Origin: Herpomyces periplanetae
Taxonomy: Eukaryota; Ascomycota; Laboulbeniomycetes; Herpomycetales; Herpomycetaceae
Assembly: GCA_009733715.1 (NCBI GenBank)
Contig: WMKJ01000162.1
Span: 1-22,259 of the forward strand
Length of the DNA: 22,259 nt
Direction of reading: 5' to 3'
Notes under the pieces: model-generated
Told to the model about the DNA's origin: nothing
The model's input: the letters and a program-made list of their open reading frames with translations, nothing else
The model's database searches: none
Shown here: piece by piece, positions 9,517 to 17,900 of the stretch
How the letters are laid out: each line of letters begins with the position of its first letter
Position numbering within the stretch: the first letter of the stretch is position 1
Position numbers and translations under genes: made by a program

Positions 9517-10723
9517 ATAATGTATAGGGCGGTGCGAGCGTCATCGTACGTGCCCTTTTCAGTGTTCGTGCCATGTCAACTTGTAAGAAAAGGTAATTGA
9601 TTTCTTTGTTTGCGTAGCTGAAACATCTTTACCGAGTCTGCATACCAGATTCAATCGGAATATGCATTCTCACGTATGTTCACACCTACATTCACTTAAC
9701 CATACACAAAGTTTTATACCCGGTACGATCATGGTCTACATTTTTCTGGCGTTAGCCTTGTCCTGGTTGAAAGTGAATGGATACGTATGTACATGTTAAT
9801 CTACCCTGACCAATCACTTATTTGTTCGTTCCGTTTAACCCTCATTCGCTGCTTATAAATACGGATACACGATAAATCCACAGGAAGATGTTCATACTTG
9901 CGTGTATGCCCATACTTAAAGTATCGTGACCCCTACCGGAAAAAAAATAAAAAATATCTTGCGGGTAGCTGAATAGCCTTAGTTGTTCAAGTCAAGTAAG
10001 TCTATAAGCGTACAAACTAGTCAATACGGTAGCGTAGCAGTACAGGGCTACCGGTAGGTGCGTTCAATTGATACATATTGGTAGTTTGGTTAGCGCGTGA
10101 ATGTGCTAGAGATGTAGGATGGAATTTACCCGGGAGCTGGGTGTGTATTAGTGCGCCGACAATGTCGATTACTGCGTTAAACTCAGTAACTGTGCCACCA
10201 AATATTTTCTTCAATCTTAAACGCGGTGGCAGTGGGGACAGGGAATGACCTGCCGCCTTGGGTCTTGATGCGCTACTGTCGATATTTTGGTGATGTTCCG
10301 CAACCTTCCGCCCAAAAATCTCGCCCGTCCGGCTCGGAATGCCTGCTGAGTAAGCATTTCGGGTAGAAGCCGTGGTCCCGGGACGCGAAAGGGGCTGCAC
10401 GACAATGCCGGCAGCGGAATTTTGTTTTTTGCGTTCTTCCGGGCTGGCATCCGAGCCCGTGCCGTGCCGATCGCGTCCATTTTGCTGCGTTTTTCTTCCC
10501 TTTTTCTCCCTTCCTTTTCCCTTTTCCCTTTTCCATTTTCCTTTTCCTTTCCCTTCTCTCCACTTTCTCTTAACTTTCCTCATCTCCACTCCATTCACTT
10601 TCTTCCCTTGTACACTTCATTCTCGTCATCCTTTCCCCTTCTCCCCTCACCTACTTCCCTTTATATCCTCTGATCTATCCTCTTTCTACCTGCATAATAT
10701 ATATCACAACATAGTGTACGTAC

Positions 10724-10845
10724 TCGTGTCCGTGTTCGTGTTCGTGTCCGTGTCCGCGTCGACAATCTTTATTGTTCTTGTTCTCGTTCTCGCTCTAGTT
10801 CTCGCTCTAGTTCTTGTCCTCGTCCTCGTCCTCGTCCTCTCTCTC
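10724..10845. repeat. hexanucleotide tandem repeats
   Basis: Two adjoining short-period arrays occur: GTGTCC/GTGTTC units around 10727-10757 and TTCTCG/CTCGTC units around 10778-10840, including four CCTCGT-like copies in a row. They give false Leu-Val and Val-Ser peptide runs in translation. Confidence 0.8.
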
Positions 10846-11006
10846 CTCCCGCTCCTTCAATTATTACGCTTCTACTCAAACTTCCTTTTGTCGTCAATTC
10901 CCTCTTCTCTGCACGTGCTAACTTTACCTTTACCTCACATTTCATTACAGTTTATCCATTTCTTCTCTCTTCCCTTCTCTTGCGCTGTACATCGCCGCGC
11001 TGTACT

Positions 11007-11041
11007 GCACCGTACCGCACCGTACCGCACCGCACCGCACC
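11007..11041. repeat. pentanucleotide array (GCACC/GTACC)n
   Basis: Seven consecutive five-base units occur here: GCACC or GTACC, with only the second base varying. This is the cleanest pentamer array in the window. Confidence 0.85.
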
Positions 11042-11233
11042 GCTACGTGCTGTGTACCTTTCCACCCTTCAACGCATCCGTCCGCATTTATTGTACCGTC
11101 AAAATTACTCTGGTGTGCTACTTCACACCCTCAGATCCCGGGTTAAATATATCAACTATCGTCCTCGCGATTTTTGATTTCCACTTACCATTCATCCCCC
11201 TCCACGATCCTCACGCGTTAACGTGTCCGCGAC

Positions 11234-11623
11234 ATGTTTTCCTGCGTTAATTATGATCGCGGTTGTCGCGGCCGCCCAAATCTACCTCATTCACTCTGTG
11301 ATACTTGTCTTTTACTCAACTTAACACCTCATACCAACACTAAACCTTGCGCGTCAACCGCCGGCTTAGCAATCTTATACTCTACAGTGTCCGGTGCAAT
11401 GTCAAGTTCCCCTTCAACGTCGGCCTCCTCTTCGGCTTCCTCATCATTCAACGTGGATTCAACCCCCTCTGTCGTCGTTAAATCTTCCAACACGACTGAT
11501 TCCCAAAAATCCTCCTCTTCCCCTCATCCTCATAAACCTACGGTTATCGGTGCCACCACAGCATCTACCAACCCAACACCCGCCAACTCTGCTACCGCTG
11601 CGACTACTTCAAGCCCCCGGTAA
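11234..11623 (+). CDS. hypothetical Cys-cluster, Ser/Thr-rich protein
   Basis: This 129-codon ORF has an in-frame stop just upstream of its ATG (TAA at 11219). Residues 4-25 hold four cysteines spaced C-x6-C-x10-C-x2-C (CVNYDRGC ... LCDTC) around a GRPN motif, a spacing that could bind zinc. The rest, from about residue 55, is low-complexity Ser/Thr/Ala/Pro with no predicted fold. The ORF ends at a TAA inside CCCCGGTAAAATT, which also reads as a GTAAAA splice donor, so the protein could continue in a later exon; I could not find a convincing one before the MED10 3' end at 12017. I do not recognise the family. The ordered Cys cluster and non-repetitive N-terminus set it apart from the surrounding repeats, but the gene is unproven. 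Confidence 0.4.
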   Translation: MFSCVNYDRGCRGRPNLPHSLCDTCLLLNLTPHTNTKPCASTAGLAILYSTVSGAMSSSPSTSASSSASSSFNVDSTPSVVVKSSNTTDSQKSSSSPHPHKPTVIGATTASTNPTPANSATAATTSSPR

Positions 11624-12016
11624 AATTATACTTCACCTCGCCAACCTTGCCCCCGCGCCAGCTTTGTCAAATTTCTCCTCCTGCGGCGGCCGGTCCCGCG
11701 CATAACTTTTCTAACCATTTACCACTGTGTCAACCCACTCATCCCCATGTGCGTGTGTATGTGTGTTTGTGTGTGTATGTGCTGTACCCTTATATTCACC
11801 GCTGGCCTACTCCCTTGTCTGTTCATCCGTTTTGTCTACCGTGCATTCATCTCATTTACCTACCCATACTCTCCTTGCTTTCTTCACCTTGTACTTTCCG
11901 TACCATTCACTTCCCATATTTCTCACTTCTATACTCGGTGCATTCCACTCCCCTTCATTTTCACCGTGTTTCCCGTGTCATTTTCACTGTAAATGTATAA
12001 ATTTTGCCAATTATAT
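11624..12016. other. pyrimidine-rich spacer between small ORF and MED10
   Basis: This 393-base stretch has a C/T-rich plus strand and a TG microsatellite (11749-11784). Its three plus-strand open frames all translate repeats into Cys/Val, Pro/Ser or Phe/Ser-rich peptides, so I call none of them a gene. It must contain the MED10 3' end and possibly the 3' part of the small Cys-cluster gene. Confidence 0.5.
11749..11784. repeat. TG-rich microsatellite
   Basis: An imperfect (TG)n tract with ATG, TTTG and GCG interruptions. It translates to a false Met-Cys-Val peptide in one frame and is not coding evidence. Confidence 0.75.
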
Positions 12017-12568
12017 TCATTCTCTACTTCTCTCTATTCGTGCCGCATCTATCCCCAACTGTGCACATCGTACGTCATTTAAAAGTAAATCCCGTAACCG
12101 TGCGAACGCTTGTGCTTTGCCTTGAAGCGCTTGATTCGATCTCAATGCTAACTCGTAAAATTCTCGTGTATAAATATCCGGATTTCGTGTTCTCGAAACA
12201 TATTCTATGATGTCCGGTGGCACAAATATTGGAATTCCCTTGCGACTGGTCCTCTCCAAATCCACTAGTTCGCGAATCAATCGTGATCTGTGCCCGTTAA
12301 TCGTCGCCTCCGCTAGTTTTTGCCTTTTCTACGCTTACATTTCTTCCGTCAGCCCGTGTACTGACTCGCTACCTTGGTAGTGAACCAATTTAACAATAAT
12401 ATCGTATAAGCTTTGTATAATACTCTTTATCTTTTCTATCGTAATTTCTCCCTCCCACACCTAGGTCAGCTTGTTTCCCTTTCCCTAGCGCTATCTTTCT
12501 AGCATACCTTGCGTTTTTTGAACACTTGCCTCACCCATCCCTGCTTTAACCGTATTTGTATTGCTCAT
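12017..12568 (-). CDS. MED10: Mediator subunit 10 (Nut2), three exons
   Basis: Med10 is a small middle-module subunit of Mediator that links activators to RNA polymerase II. The proposed exons are 12568-12508, 12447-12339 and 12287-12017, giving 146 residues. The last exon has the family core: VPPDIIEYVSRTRNPDIY followed by TREFYELALRSNQALQGK and RLRDLLLNDV. Exon 2 supplies the helix IEKIKSIIQSLYDIIVKL and joins in phase to LTEEISRLIRELVDLER. Intron 2 (12288-12338, only 51 nt) is GTAAGC to CACAG with a GATTAAC branch point. Intron 1 (12448-12507) has donor GTATGC and branch point CTGAC. Its acceptor is less sure: GGGAG at 12448 fits the phase, and ATAG a few bases on also fits. The start could be ATG 12568 or, 35 codons longer, ATG 12673; the shorter form is more typical. 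No single frame covers the gene. Confidence 0.88.
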
Positions 12569-12644
12569 TTTAACTTGCCGTCCTTTATTACTCGCGATCG
12601 TGAAATTCCTCTCCGCCTCCCACCCGTCCTTCCCCACCCCCCAA

Positions 12645-12652
12645 TCACGTGA
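12645..12652. promoter_or_regulatory. TCACGTGA palindrome in MED10/PXA promoter
   Basis: An exact 8-bp palindrome, TCACGTGA, sits between the divergent MED10 and PXA-domain genes, whose start codons are 242 bp apart. It extends the CACGTG core seen at 3171 and 21539 and matches the known Cbf1-type consensus. It would be coding if MED10 started at 12673. Confidence 0.45.
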
Positions 12653-12810
12653 CTGGCCTTGCTCCATCACCATTTTGGCTTGAAAGCTTTTTTTCGTTTC
12701 GTATCACGGCTTCATTTAACCCTTCCTTTCATTATGCGTGCGTCTGCGTAAGGAAAGACTACTTGGTATATTCTAATTAAACTTTTCCCTTTTTACCTAA
12801 ACTTTACCTC

Positions 12811-14292
12811 ATGGACCGTCCAGCTTTTACTAGTTTGGACCGTGTAGATGATGAATTATCTTTAATTTTTGATGCCATACTTCGTCGGTTTATCCTTAAA
12901 TGGTACGCTCAAATTACTCCCGATACCACTTTAATCGCGTCAATTTACGCTTCTCTGGCCCACTGCACACGTGAACTGGAACAGCGTTTACGCTGCATTG
13001 ATTTACTTACTTTACTGTTAAATGATATCCCTTGTATACTCGACGCGCATATTATAGCGTATAAACGCGCTCGCGCTGCCGCTGCCTCGTCAAATCACGG
13101 CTTAACTACTTCGCAATATCCCGGTTCGCAAACTCTTCAGGCTCGGCTCGCATATCATACGTTTAACGTTCATCCTGCCCTATCTCCCGTTCCTGATACT
13201 CCCGATACAGCCGCTCGTTTACGCCATAATTTACAGCTTTGGTCAACTTTAACCTCTCATGCTAGCCTTATTCTCCTCTTACGTCCTGATGATGTTCAAA
13301 ATCCCCTCCTCTTTTCCTTACTTGATAGCATGTGTTCCTCTGCTTTTCTCGATACCCTCCTCATTAACCGTTTCACCACTCCCCACACTATCTGGCAAAC
13401 TCTTGACCAGTGCTTTCTCCAATTATCCCATACTCTGCACATATCCTCTTCTGTACCCCGTAAATCCCCATCTTCCACCTTCCATTTCCCCTCGTACTCT
13501 TTCAATTTAACGTATTCCGGCTTTTTCGCTGTTCTACGTTACTGGTCAATCGCCTTTCTTTACGCTGTACTAACCTTGTCAAATTATTTATACACGGCTA
13601 TGCTATCCTTTTCCAATTTTTGCGATTATCTTGATCAAGTCATTCGTCATACTACACAGCAAAAGTTCTCTCGCGATAACTCTTCACCGTACCACCACCG
13701 TCAACCTATACACGACTCAGCTTCCTCACTGCCCAAGCGTCCTCCCATCGTTAGATTATACATCTGGTCACTGCTAAATCACCTTTTTCTCATTTCACGA
13801 CGCAAACCCTGGCTACATGGATTTACCTCTCTTCTACATTACTTAATGCTGAACGGACCTGCCTGCATCCAAACTTTTACCCGTCAACTTGATTACTTCG
13901 CTTACGCTAAACTTGACGGATTAATCAACCGTGAAGTATGCGCTCTGCATTTACTTCAACTTATACGTCAAGCTGTAACCAAGGGTGAAGCTAAACAAAA
14001 ACGATCTTCGACTTCCTATGATTCAGTGTGCACTCGCGACCAATGCGCTCGATCAATTCAAACTTTTCTCACTACCCTCGCTAACCGGTACCCTACTCTC
14101 TTGTCCTTCACTTTACCCCCTGATGATCTGCTTCTGGCTGATATTCAGCGAATTCTCGATATATTCTCCGATCAGTATATGAACAAACATTTGTTAGTCA
14201 AGTTAATGGACTTGCTTCTAGTACGCTTAGCACCTGAATTAGAGCATAACAGTATCCATCAATTGTTAGCCCAGCGATGTATCCGCGTGTAA
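12811..14292 (+). CDS. PXA-domain protein (sorting-nexin associated)
   Basis: This is a 493-residue intronless gene. Residues about 12-200 fit a PXA domain, the region found next to PX domains in Mdm1/SNX13/SNX14-type sorting nexins and alone in some fungal proteins. Visible signs are ELSLIFDAILRRFILKWY (15-32) followed by ITPDTTLI, then LRCIDLLTLLLNDIPCILDAH and LLLRPDDVQNPLLFSLLDSM ending DTLLINRF. Residues 237-266 (GFFAVLRYWSIAFLYAVLTL onward) form a hydrophobic stretch that may be membrane-embedded. No PX or RGS domain is seen, so this is the PXA-only type. The C-terminal half is helical with Leu-rich segments. A role in endomembrane or vacuolar contact is inferred from the family only. 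It is divergent from MED10 and converges on the DUF1279 gene, with 128 bp between stops. Confidence 0.8.
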   Translation: MDRPAFTSLDRVDDELSLIFDAILRRFILKWYAQITPDTTLIASIYASLAHCTRELEQRLRCIDLLTLLLNDIPCILDAHIIAYKRARAAAASSNHGLTTSQYPGSQTLQARLAYHTFNVHPALSPVPDTPDTAARLRHNLQLWSTLTSHASLILLLRPDDVQNPLLFSLLDSMCSSAFLDTLLINRFTTPHTIWQTLDQCFLQLSHTLHISSSVPRKSPSSTFHFPSYSFNLTYSGFFAVLRYWSIAFLYAVLTLSNYLYTAMLSFSNFCDYLDQVIRHTTQQKFSRDNSSPYHHRQPIHDSASSLPKRPPIVRLYIWSLLNHLFLISRRKPWLHGFTSLLHYLMLNGPACIQTFTRQLDYFAYAKLDGLINREVCALHLLQLIRQAVTKGEAKQKRSSTSYDSVCTRDQCARSIQTFLTTLANRYPTLLSFTLPPDDLLLADIQRILDIFSDQYMNKHLLVKLMDLLLVRLAPELEHNSIHQLLAQRCIRV

Positions 14293-14300
14293 TTATGCAT

Positions 14301-14322
14301 CTCTGAAAATTTAATTTCAGAG
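14301..14322. terminator. hairpin just after the PXA-gene stop
   Basis: The arms CTCTGAAA (14301-14308) and TTTCAGAG (14315-14322) pair perfectly around a six-base ATTTAA loop, eight bases after the stop codon. Fungal 3' ends are not formed by such hairpins in general, so this may instead stabilise or regulate the 3' UTR. Confidence 0.35.
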
Positions 14323-14420
14323 CGCCTGGATATAAACTAGTCATTTGCATCCATCCGTCCATTCGACCGTCGTCCTCTCGCGCGCATCACGTAATGTATT
14401 CAAAGGTATCGACCAATTCG

Positions 14421-14999
14421 TCACGAAACTTTTCCCTTCCAAGCTGTAAAAAGACGCGCGACACGAGGCGTAAATGCAGCTGTAAGTGGAACTCGAAGAA
14501 ATATCAGTGACTTATGAAGAATATAAGCCACGGCAAGCTGTGTCCATATACTAGGCGTAACAAGATGTTCCACGGAAGGGGGATCGGAGACGATAACTAG
14601 GGAAGGTGTTGCGCTGTCCTTATCTTCACGATCCGTGAACATCCCGTGTAATACTCGTTGTTTTAACCTTCGAGCTGTATTGGCAGTATCATTCTCCCAT
14701 TGTGCAATTTTCTCTGCACCAATCCAACGTACAAGTAGGTAACAAAGTGGGAAATCTATTGCACTTAGACCAAAGTATACCGCCACCGCCGTGTATCCAT
14801 ACTTTTTGGATAATTGTCGTAACCGTGCAGTTAGGCTAGTCTTGTTAGATTTTGCCGTCGTATCATTAACGTATGAAGCTTGTAAATTCCCATCAATCCG
14901 ATTAAACCTTTGTTTCGCGTGATTTCGTATCCCAATCCGTAGGGGTGCCTCACACACTGTACGCTGCAAACCCGCACGTAGTAATGTATTGAACAGCAT
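14421..14999 (-). CDS. DUF1279/FAM210-family mitochondrial membrane protein
   Basis: This 192-residue protein has an Arg-rich N-terminus without acidic residues in the first 35 positions, typical of mitochondrial import. The DUF1279 domain spans about 57-178. Its entry motif is LSKKYGYTAVAVYFGLSA followed by IDFPLCYLLVRWIG. Its exit motif is LAVAYILHKSLIFLRVPLTA followed by AFTPRV. Residues 69-92 form one clear membrane span; the second hydrophobic stretch (153-175) may be another. Fungal members are often named Nat2 (N-terminal acetyltransferase 2), although no acetyltransferase fold is evident here. Animal relatives are FAM210A and FAM210B of the mitochondrial inner membrane. The segment 110-150 is a charged insertion between the two motifs. 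It lies between MAD1 (same strand, 291 bp away) and the convergent PXA gene. Confidence 0.88.
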   Translation of the reverse strand: MLFNTLLRAGLQRTVCEAPLRIGIRNHAKQRFNRIDGNLQASYVNDTTAKSNKTSLTARLRQLSKKYGYTAVAVYFGLSAIDFPLCYLLVRWIGAEKIAQWENDTANTARRLKQRVLHGMFTDREDKDSATPSLVIVSDPPSVEHLVTPSIWTQLAVAYILHKSLIFLRVPLTAAFTPRVARLFTAWKGKVS

Positions 15000-15290
15000 G
15001 CTCTCGTTGTTTGAACCGTCAAATCCAAAGTTAAACTAGCTGGTAATCCATGAACATGCCGCAACTTTTCTTGCTTGCGTTATTGAACTGATTAAAGCTT
15101 AAACTCGTCCAAGACGTCGTTCTCAGCCTCGTGTCGGATTAACATTGCTCCACTCCTGTCCGCTTATGTAATACACAAGTATAAAGTCGCTTCGGCGGCG
15201 CGCACATTTCTGGATATTTTAACTTTGGATTTTTCCCGAATTATCGAACTCAAATCCTCTTTTCGCCATAAATACTTGTGCAAATTTCAC

Positions 15291-17645
15291 TTATGAAATA
15301 CTTTGTGTCAATGCTAAATTATCAGTGGGCAATGGTGTAAACCGTTCGTAAAATTCAAGTGTCATGGCCGCCAGAAAACAGGGTATTTGTTTTCGCTCAT
15401 CTACCCAAAAGTCTACTAATGGACGAATTTCTCGGGCAAATTCACTCTGAGGTCCACCACTGATTTTCATTGTGGCATTCTCCCCGTCAAACAGGACATA
15501 ACGATCCACATTTTCATCTTCAGGGTATAGCAAACTTGTCAATTTAACTCGACCGTTCGGCATGAATTCCATATTCCATCCTAAAATTGATGCAACCGCT
15601 TCGCGAAACTCCGTTGCTTTGGCCGTGAATATTTGTAACCGGCGTTGATTTCGTTTACTTTCATTGGCCATTTTCTGTGTACACTCTTCAAGTTCAATCC
15701 GCAGTGCGTTCAAAGATGCTTCCGGAACCACTAAAATATTTTTATCGTCCTGTGAAGCATACGCACGTTTTTCCAGTAACTGTAACAAGATTTTGTTCTC
15801 TTCACGCAGTGCCTTAATGGCACTTAACTTCATTAGCATTGCCTCGGACGTGGGATTATCATTCAATTGCAGTATACGCGTTTTTGACATGACCCGAGCA
15901 TTTTCAAGTTGTAATTCTTTAGCTCGAAGTTCAGCTTCCAAGTAAGAGTTTTGCGACTGAACTTGACTTAACTCTTCATTGGCACGGCGTAATTTACGAC
16001 AAAGCTCGCCGTACCGTTGATCAGCATCAATCTTCAAACCTGGCGACAATTCTAAACTTCGTTTCAGCGTCGAATTTACCACCGGAGTTGCCACAGGAGC
16101 TAACTTTTTTGCTTCGGCATGTTCCATGTTATGTACAACTTGGCATGCTGAATCCAATTCACGGCGTGTTTCATCCAAAAGATTCTCGAGTTGACTTATA
16201 GTCGTTAACTTGACTGTATCAAGCGATTGAGGATTCATTTCGAGACATTCAGAATCTAATGATTTTATTTGAGCCCTCAGATATTCGATTTCTTTTTGTG
16301 CTAAATTTTTATGCCTTTCAAGTCGAGCGTACGCTTTAACCTGAGACTCTTTTGGTTCAGATGGTACTTGTGAAGTTGATTGCTGCCGCGCTGCTTGAAG
16401 ATCCCGGGAAACATTTTCCAATGAAGATTCCAATTGGTTAATGTCTTGTTCACGGCTTGTCAGCTCTGCATTGAGTTGGCCCACTCTCTGCAAGTAGTTT
16501 GTATTTTCCAATTGAAGTCGCATATACGCTCTAGCCATTTCTTCGGGTGATGAAAACTCAGTTGATTGTCCTTGGTTTGAACTAGAGGCACTGCGAAGAT
16601 ACGAAACCCAGGCATTCCGCTCGTTCTCCAGAATCTGTCGCTGATTTAACGCATCAGCCAGCTCTTCTTGTAATTTATCCATAACTGTCAATTTAGATTC
16701 CAGCGTTAACTTTTCCTCCTGCGCAATACGAAGTACTTTACACTTTTCCTGAAGCTTGTTAACCTGAACGACTAGTTCGGAGTTTTGGGATTCGAGTTTG
16801 CGTAAATGTTCAATCTGTTCGGATAACTCTCGACGCAGAATTCCCGCTTCAACTATCTCAGACTCTCGATTCGCATGATTAGCTTGTTCAATTTCTAATT
16901 CGGAAATTCGCTTATCCCTTGCTTTTATCTTTTGCTGAGCTGTAAGTAATTGGCTGGACTGTTGATCAACATAATTACGCGTATCATTAAGTGCAGATTC
17001 AAGATCTTGACATTTGATCTCCCATTCTCGATATTTTTGGTCCCGTTCACGTTCCAACAGTGCTAGAGATTGTTTCGTAACTTCAAGTTCATCGGTAATG
17101 GAATCATTGGTCTGATTTAACGAGCGTATTTTTTGCTCGAGATCTAATTTTTCATTAACTCCACGATTCGTTAACTGTGTTAAACTCTGCTGTAACGATT
17201 CCTGTTTTGACAAGCTAGTTGCAAGATTGGACTCCAACGTTTGAATTCGTTTAAAGTCGATTTCAGCCTGATGGGAAAGATCCCGTAGTTCCCGCTGATG
17301 CTGTAAGGCGGTAACCTCCCGCTCTTGATTCAGCACGTTAAGCTCGTACTGTAGAGCATGTATTTTAGCACGATATTTTTCATTGTAGGAATCTGACGTA
17401 CAATTTAATAAAAATATTTCCAATTAGTTTTGTGATAAATTTGCCCGTGTAAACACCAAGTATAATATGCATTTAATAGTATGCCTTGACAATAACTTAC
17501 CCGTTAACGGTGAAATACTGGGTGAAGCTGTTCCGTTTATTGCAGTAGCGGCAGCTGTTGATGGCAACGATACGGTACTTTGAGCGTCCTGTTCACCCGT
17601 AGAATGCGATAAAAAATCGTACGTTGGTTGATTTCGATTTGCCAT
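15291..17645 (-). CDS. MAD1: spindle assembly checkpoint protein Mad1, two exons
   Basis: The exons are 17645-17501 and 17392-15291, giving 748 residues, close to yeast and human Mad1. The 108-nt intron (17393-17500) has a GTAAGT donor, an ACTAAT branch point and a CGTCAG acceptor. Splicing gives SPLTDSYNEKYRAKIHALQY. The apparent start just upstream of this acceptor is intron sequence. Residues from about 49 to 640 are a long coiled coil. The Mad2-interaction motif is visible at 553-564 as TRILQLNDNPTS, matching the human KVLHMSLNPTS type. The C-terminal RWD-like head follows, with FREAVASILGWNMEFMPNGR and an end IPCFLAAMTLEFYERFT. Mad1 holds Mad2 at unattached kinetochores and nuclear pores to start the checkpoint. 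The Arg-Leu-Lys motif used for Bub1 binding is not intact here (NQRRLQIF, 630-637). It is divergent from the next gene across 253 bp. Confidence 0.93.
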
Positions 17646-17879
17646 GAGAAAAAGGGAAAGGAGAAGTAAACTTTACACGATCAAACTAGATTGGATCAAT
17701 TTAACGCTCTATTTTCCCTTGATAATCCTCGAAGATTTTCACTTTCGCGAGGCGCCGACGGCGACGGTGATTACCTAAGCCGCTCGGGACGGGAAAATTT
17801 GGCGATGCGAAGTTTAGACACGATGCATGGAAAATATTTTACGCAGCGCTTTGCTTTAGCATGTTCACGCCTAATCTTC

Positions 17880-17900
17880 CATCATCATCATCATCATCAT
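17880..17900. repeat. (CAT)7 microsatellite at a start codon
   Basis: Seven perfect CAT units end at 17900, and the last unit plus the next G forms the ATG at 17899 of the downstream gene. In one frame the repeat would code seven histidines, but that frame belongs to the 5' leader. Confidence 0.85.

Larger units (their letters stand above)
7483..10016. other. 2.5 kb gene-free interval
   Basis: No ORF of about 60 codons or more occurs on either strand across this stretch, while flanking genes are spaced by tens to hundreds of bases. I looked for tRNA box patterns and found only isolated GTTCGAATC-like words (near 9029 and 9079) without a cloverleaf. I saw no rRNA, snRNA or transposon signature. 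What can be seen is a degenerate five-base tandem array (8173-8262), a 10-bp hairpin (8829-8851), a TTACGTCA-containing dyad (9502-9516), and several short inverted repeats such as GCACTGC/GCAGTGC at 7705-7731. The first few hundred bases must contain the HOM2 promoter. Confidence 0.7.
10017..11233. other. gene-poor region, GC-richer then pyrimidine-rich
   Basis: From 10017 to about 10470 the DNA is GC-richer than its surroundings. It has an open frame on the minus strand (193 codons, 10598-10017), half of which translates the purine-rich complement of a polypyrimidine tract into Lys/Gly/Arg repeats. I recognise no domain in the rest. From about 10475 onward the plus strand is mostly C and T, with hexamer and pentamer tandem repeats. 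The long plus-strand frame 10372-11250 is a by-product of these repeats. I see no gene I can support here. Confidence 0.5.
10475..12010. repeat. pyrimidine-rich plus-strand block
   Basis: For about 1.5 kb the plus strand is dominated by C and T, for example TTTCCCTTTTCC-type runs at 10490-10560 and TTCTCTTCCC-type runs near 10970. It is interrupted by the small ORF at 11234-11623 and by TG and CG-containing microsatellites. Such tracts can be long 5' leaders in fungi or purine/pyrimidine mirror DNA; the sequence alone does not decide. Confidence 0.7.

Noticed and set aside
10017-10598. 193-codon minus-strand ORF
   Set aside because: The first third is Lys/Gly/Arg repeats from the purine-rich complement of the C/T tract, and I recognise nothing in the remaining part. 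It could be real but I cannot support it.
10372-11250. 292-codon plus-strand ORF with Leu/Val/Phe-rich peptides
   Set aside because: Its sequence is the translation of polypyrimidine, hexamer and pentamer repeats; no domain, no plausible start context, and composition follows the DNA repeat.
11647-12125. Several overlapping plus-strand ORFs downstream of the Cys-cluster ORF
   Set aside because: They translate TG and C/T repeats into Cys/Val and Ser/Phe runs, and the last part overlaps the true MED10 exon on the other strand.
17393-17423. Extra N-terminal residues of the second MAD1 exon frame
   Set aside because: These bases lie upstream of a good CGTCAG acceptor, and the phase fits the GTAAGT donor at 17500, so they are intron.
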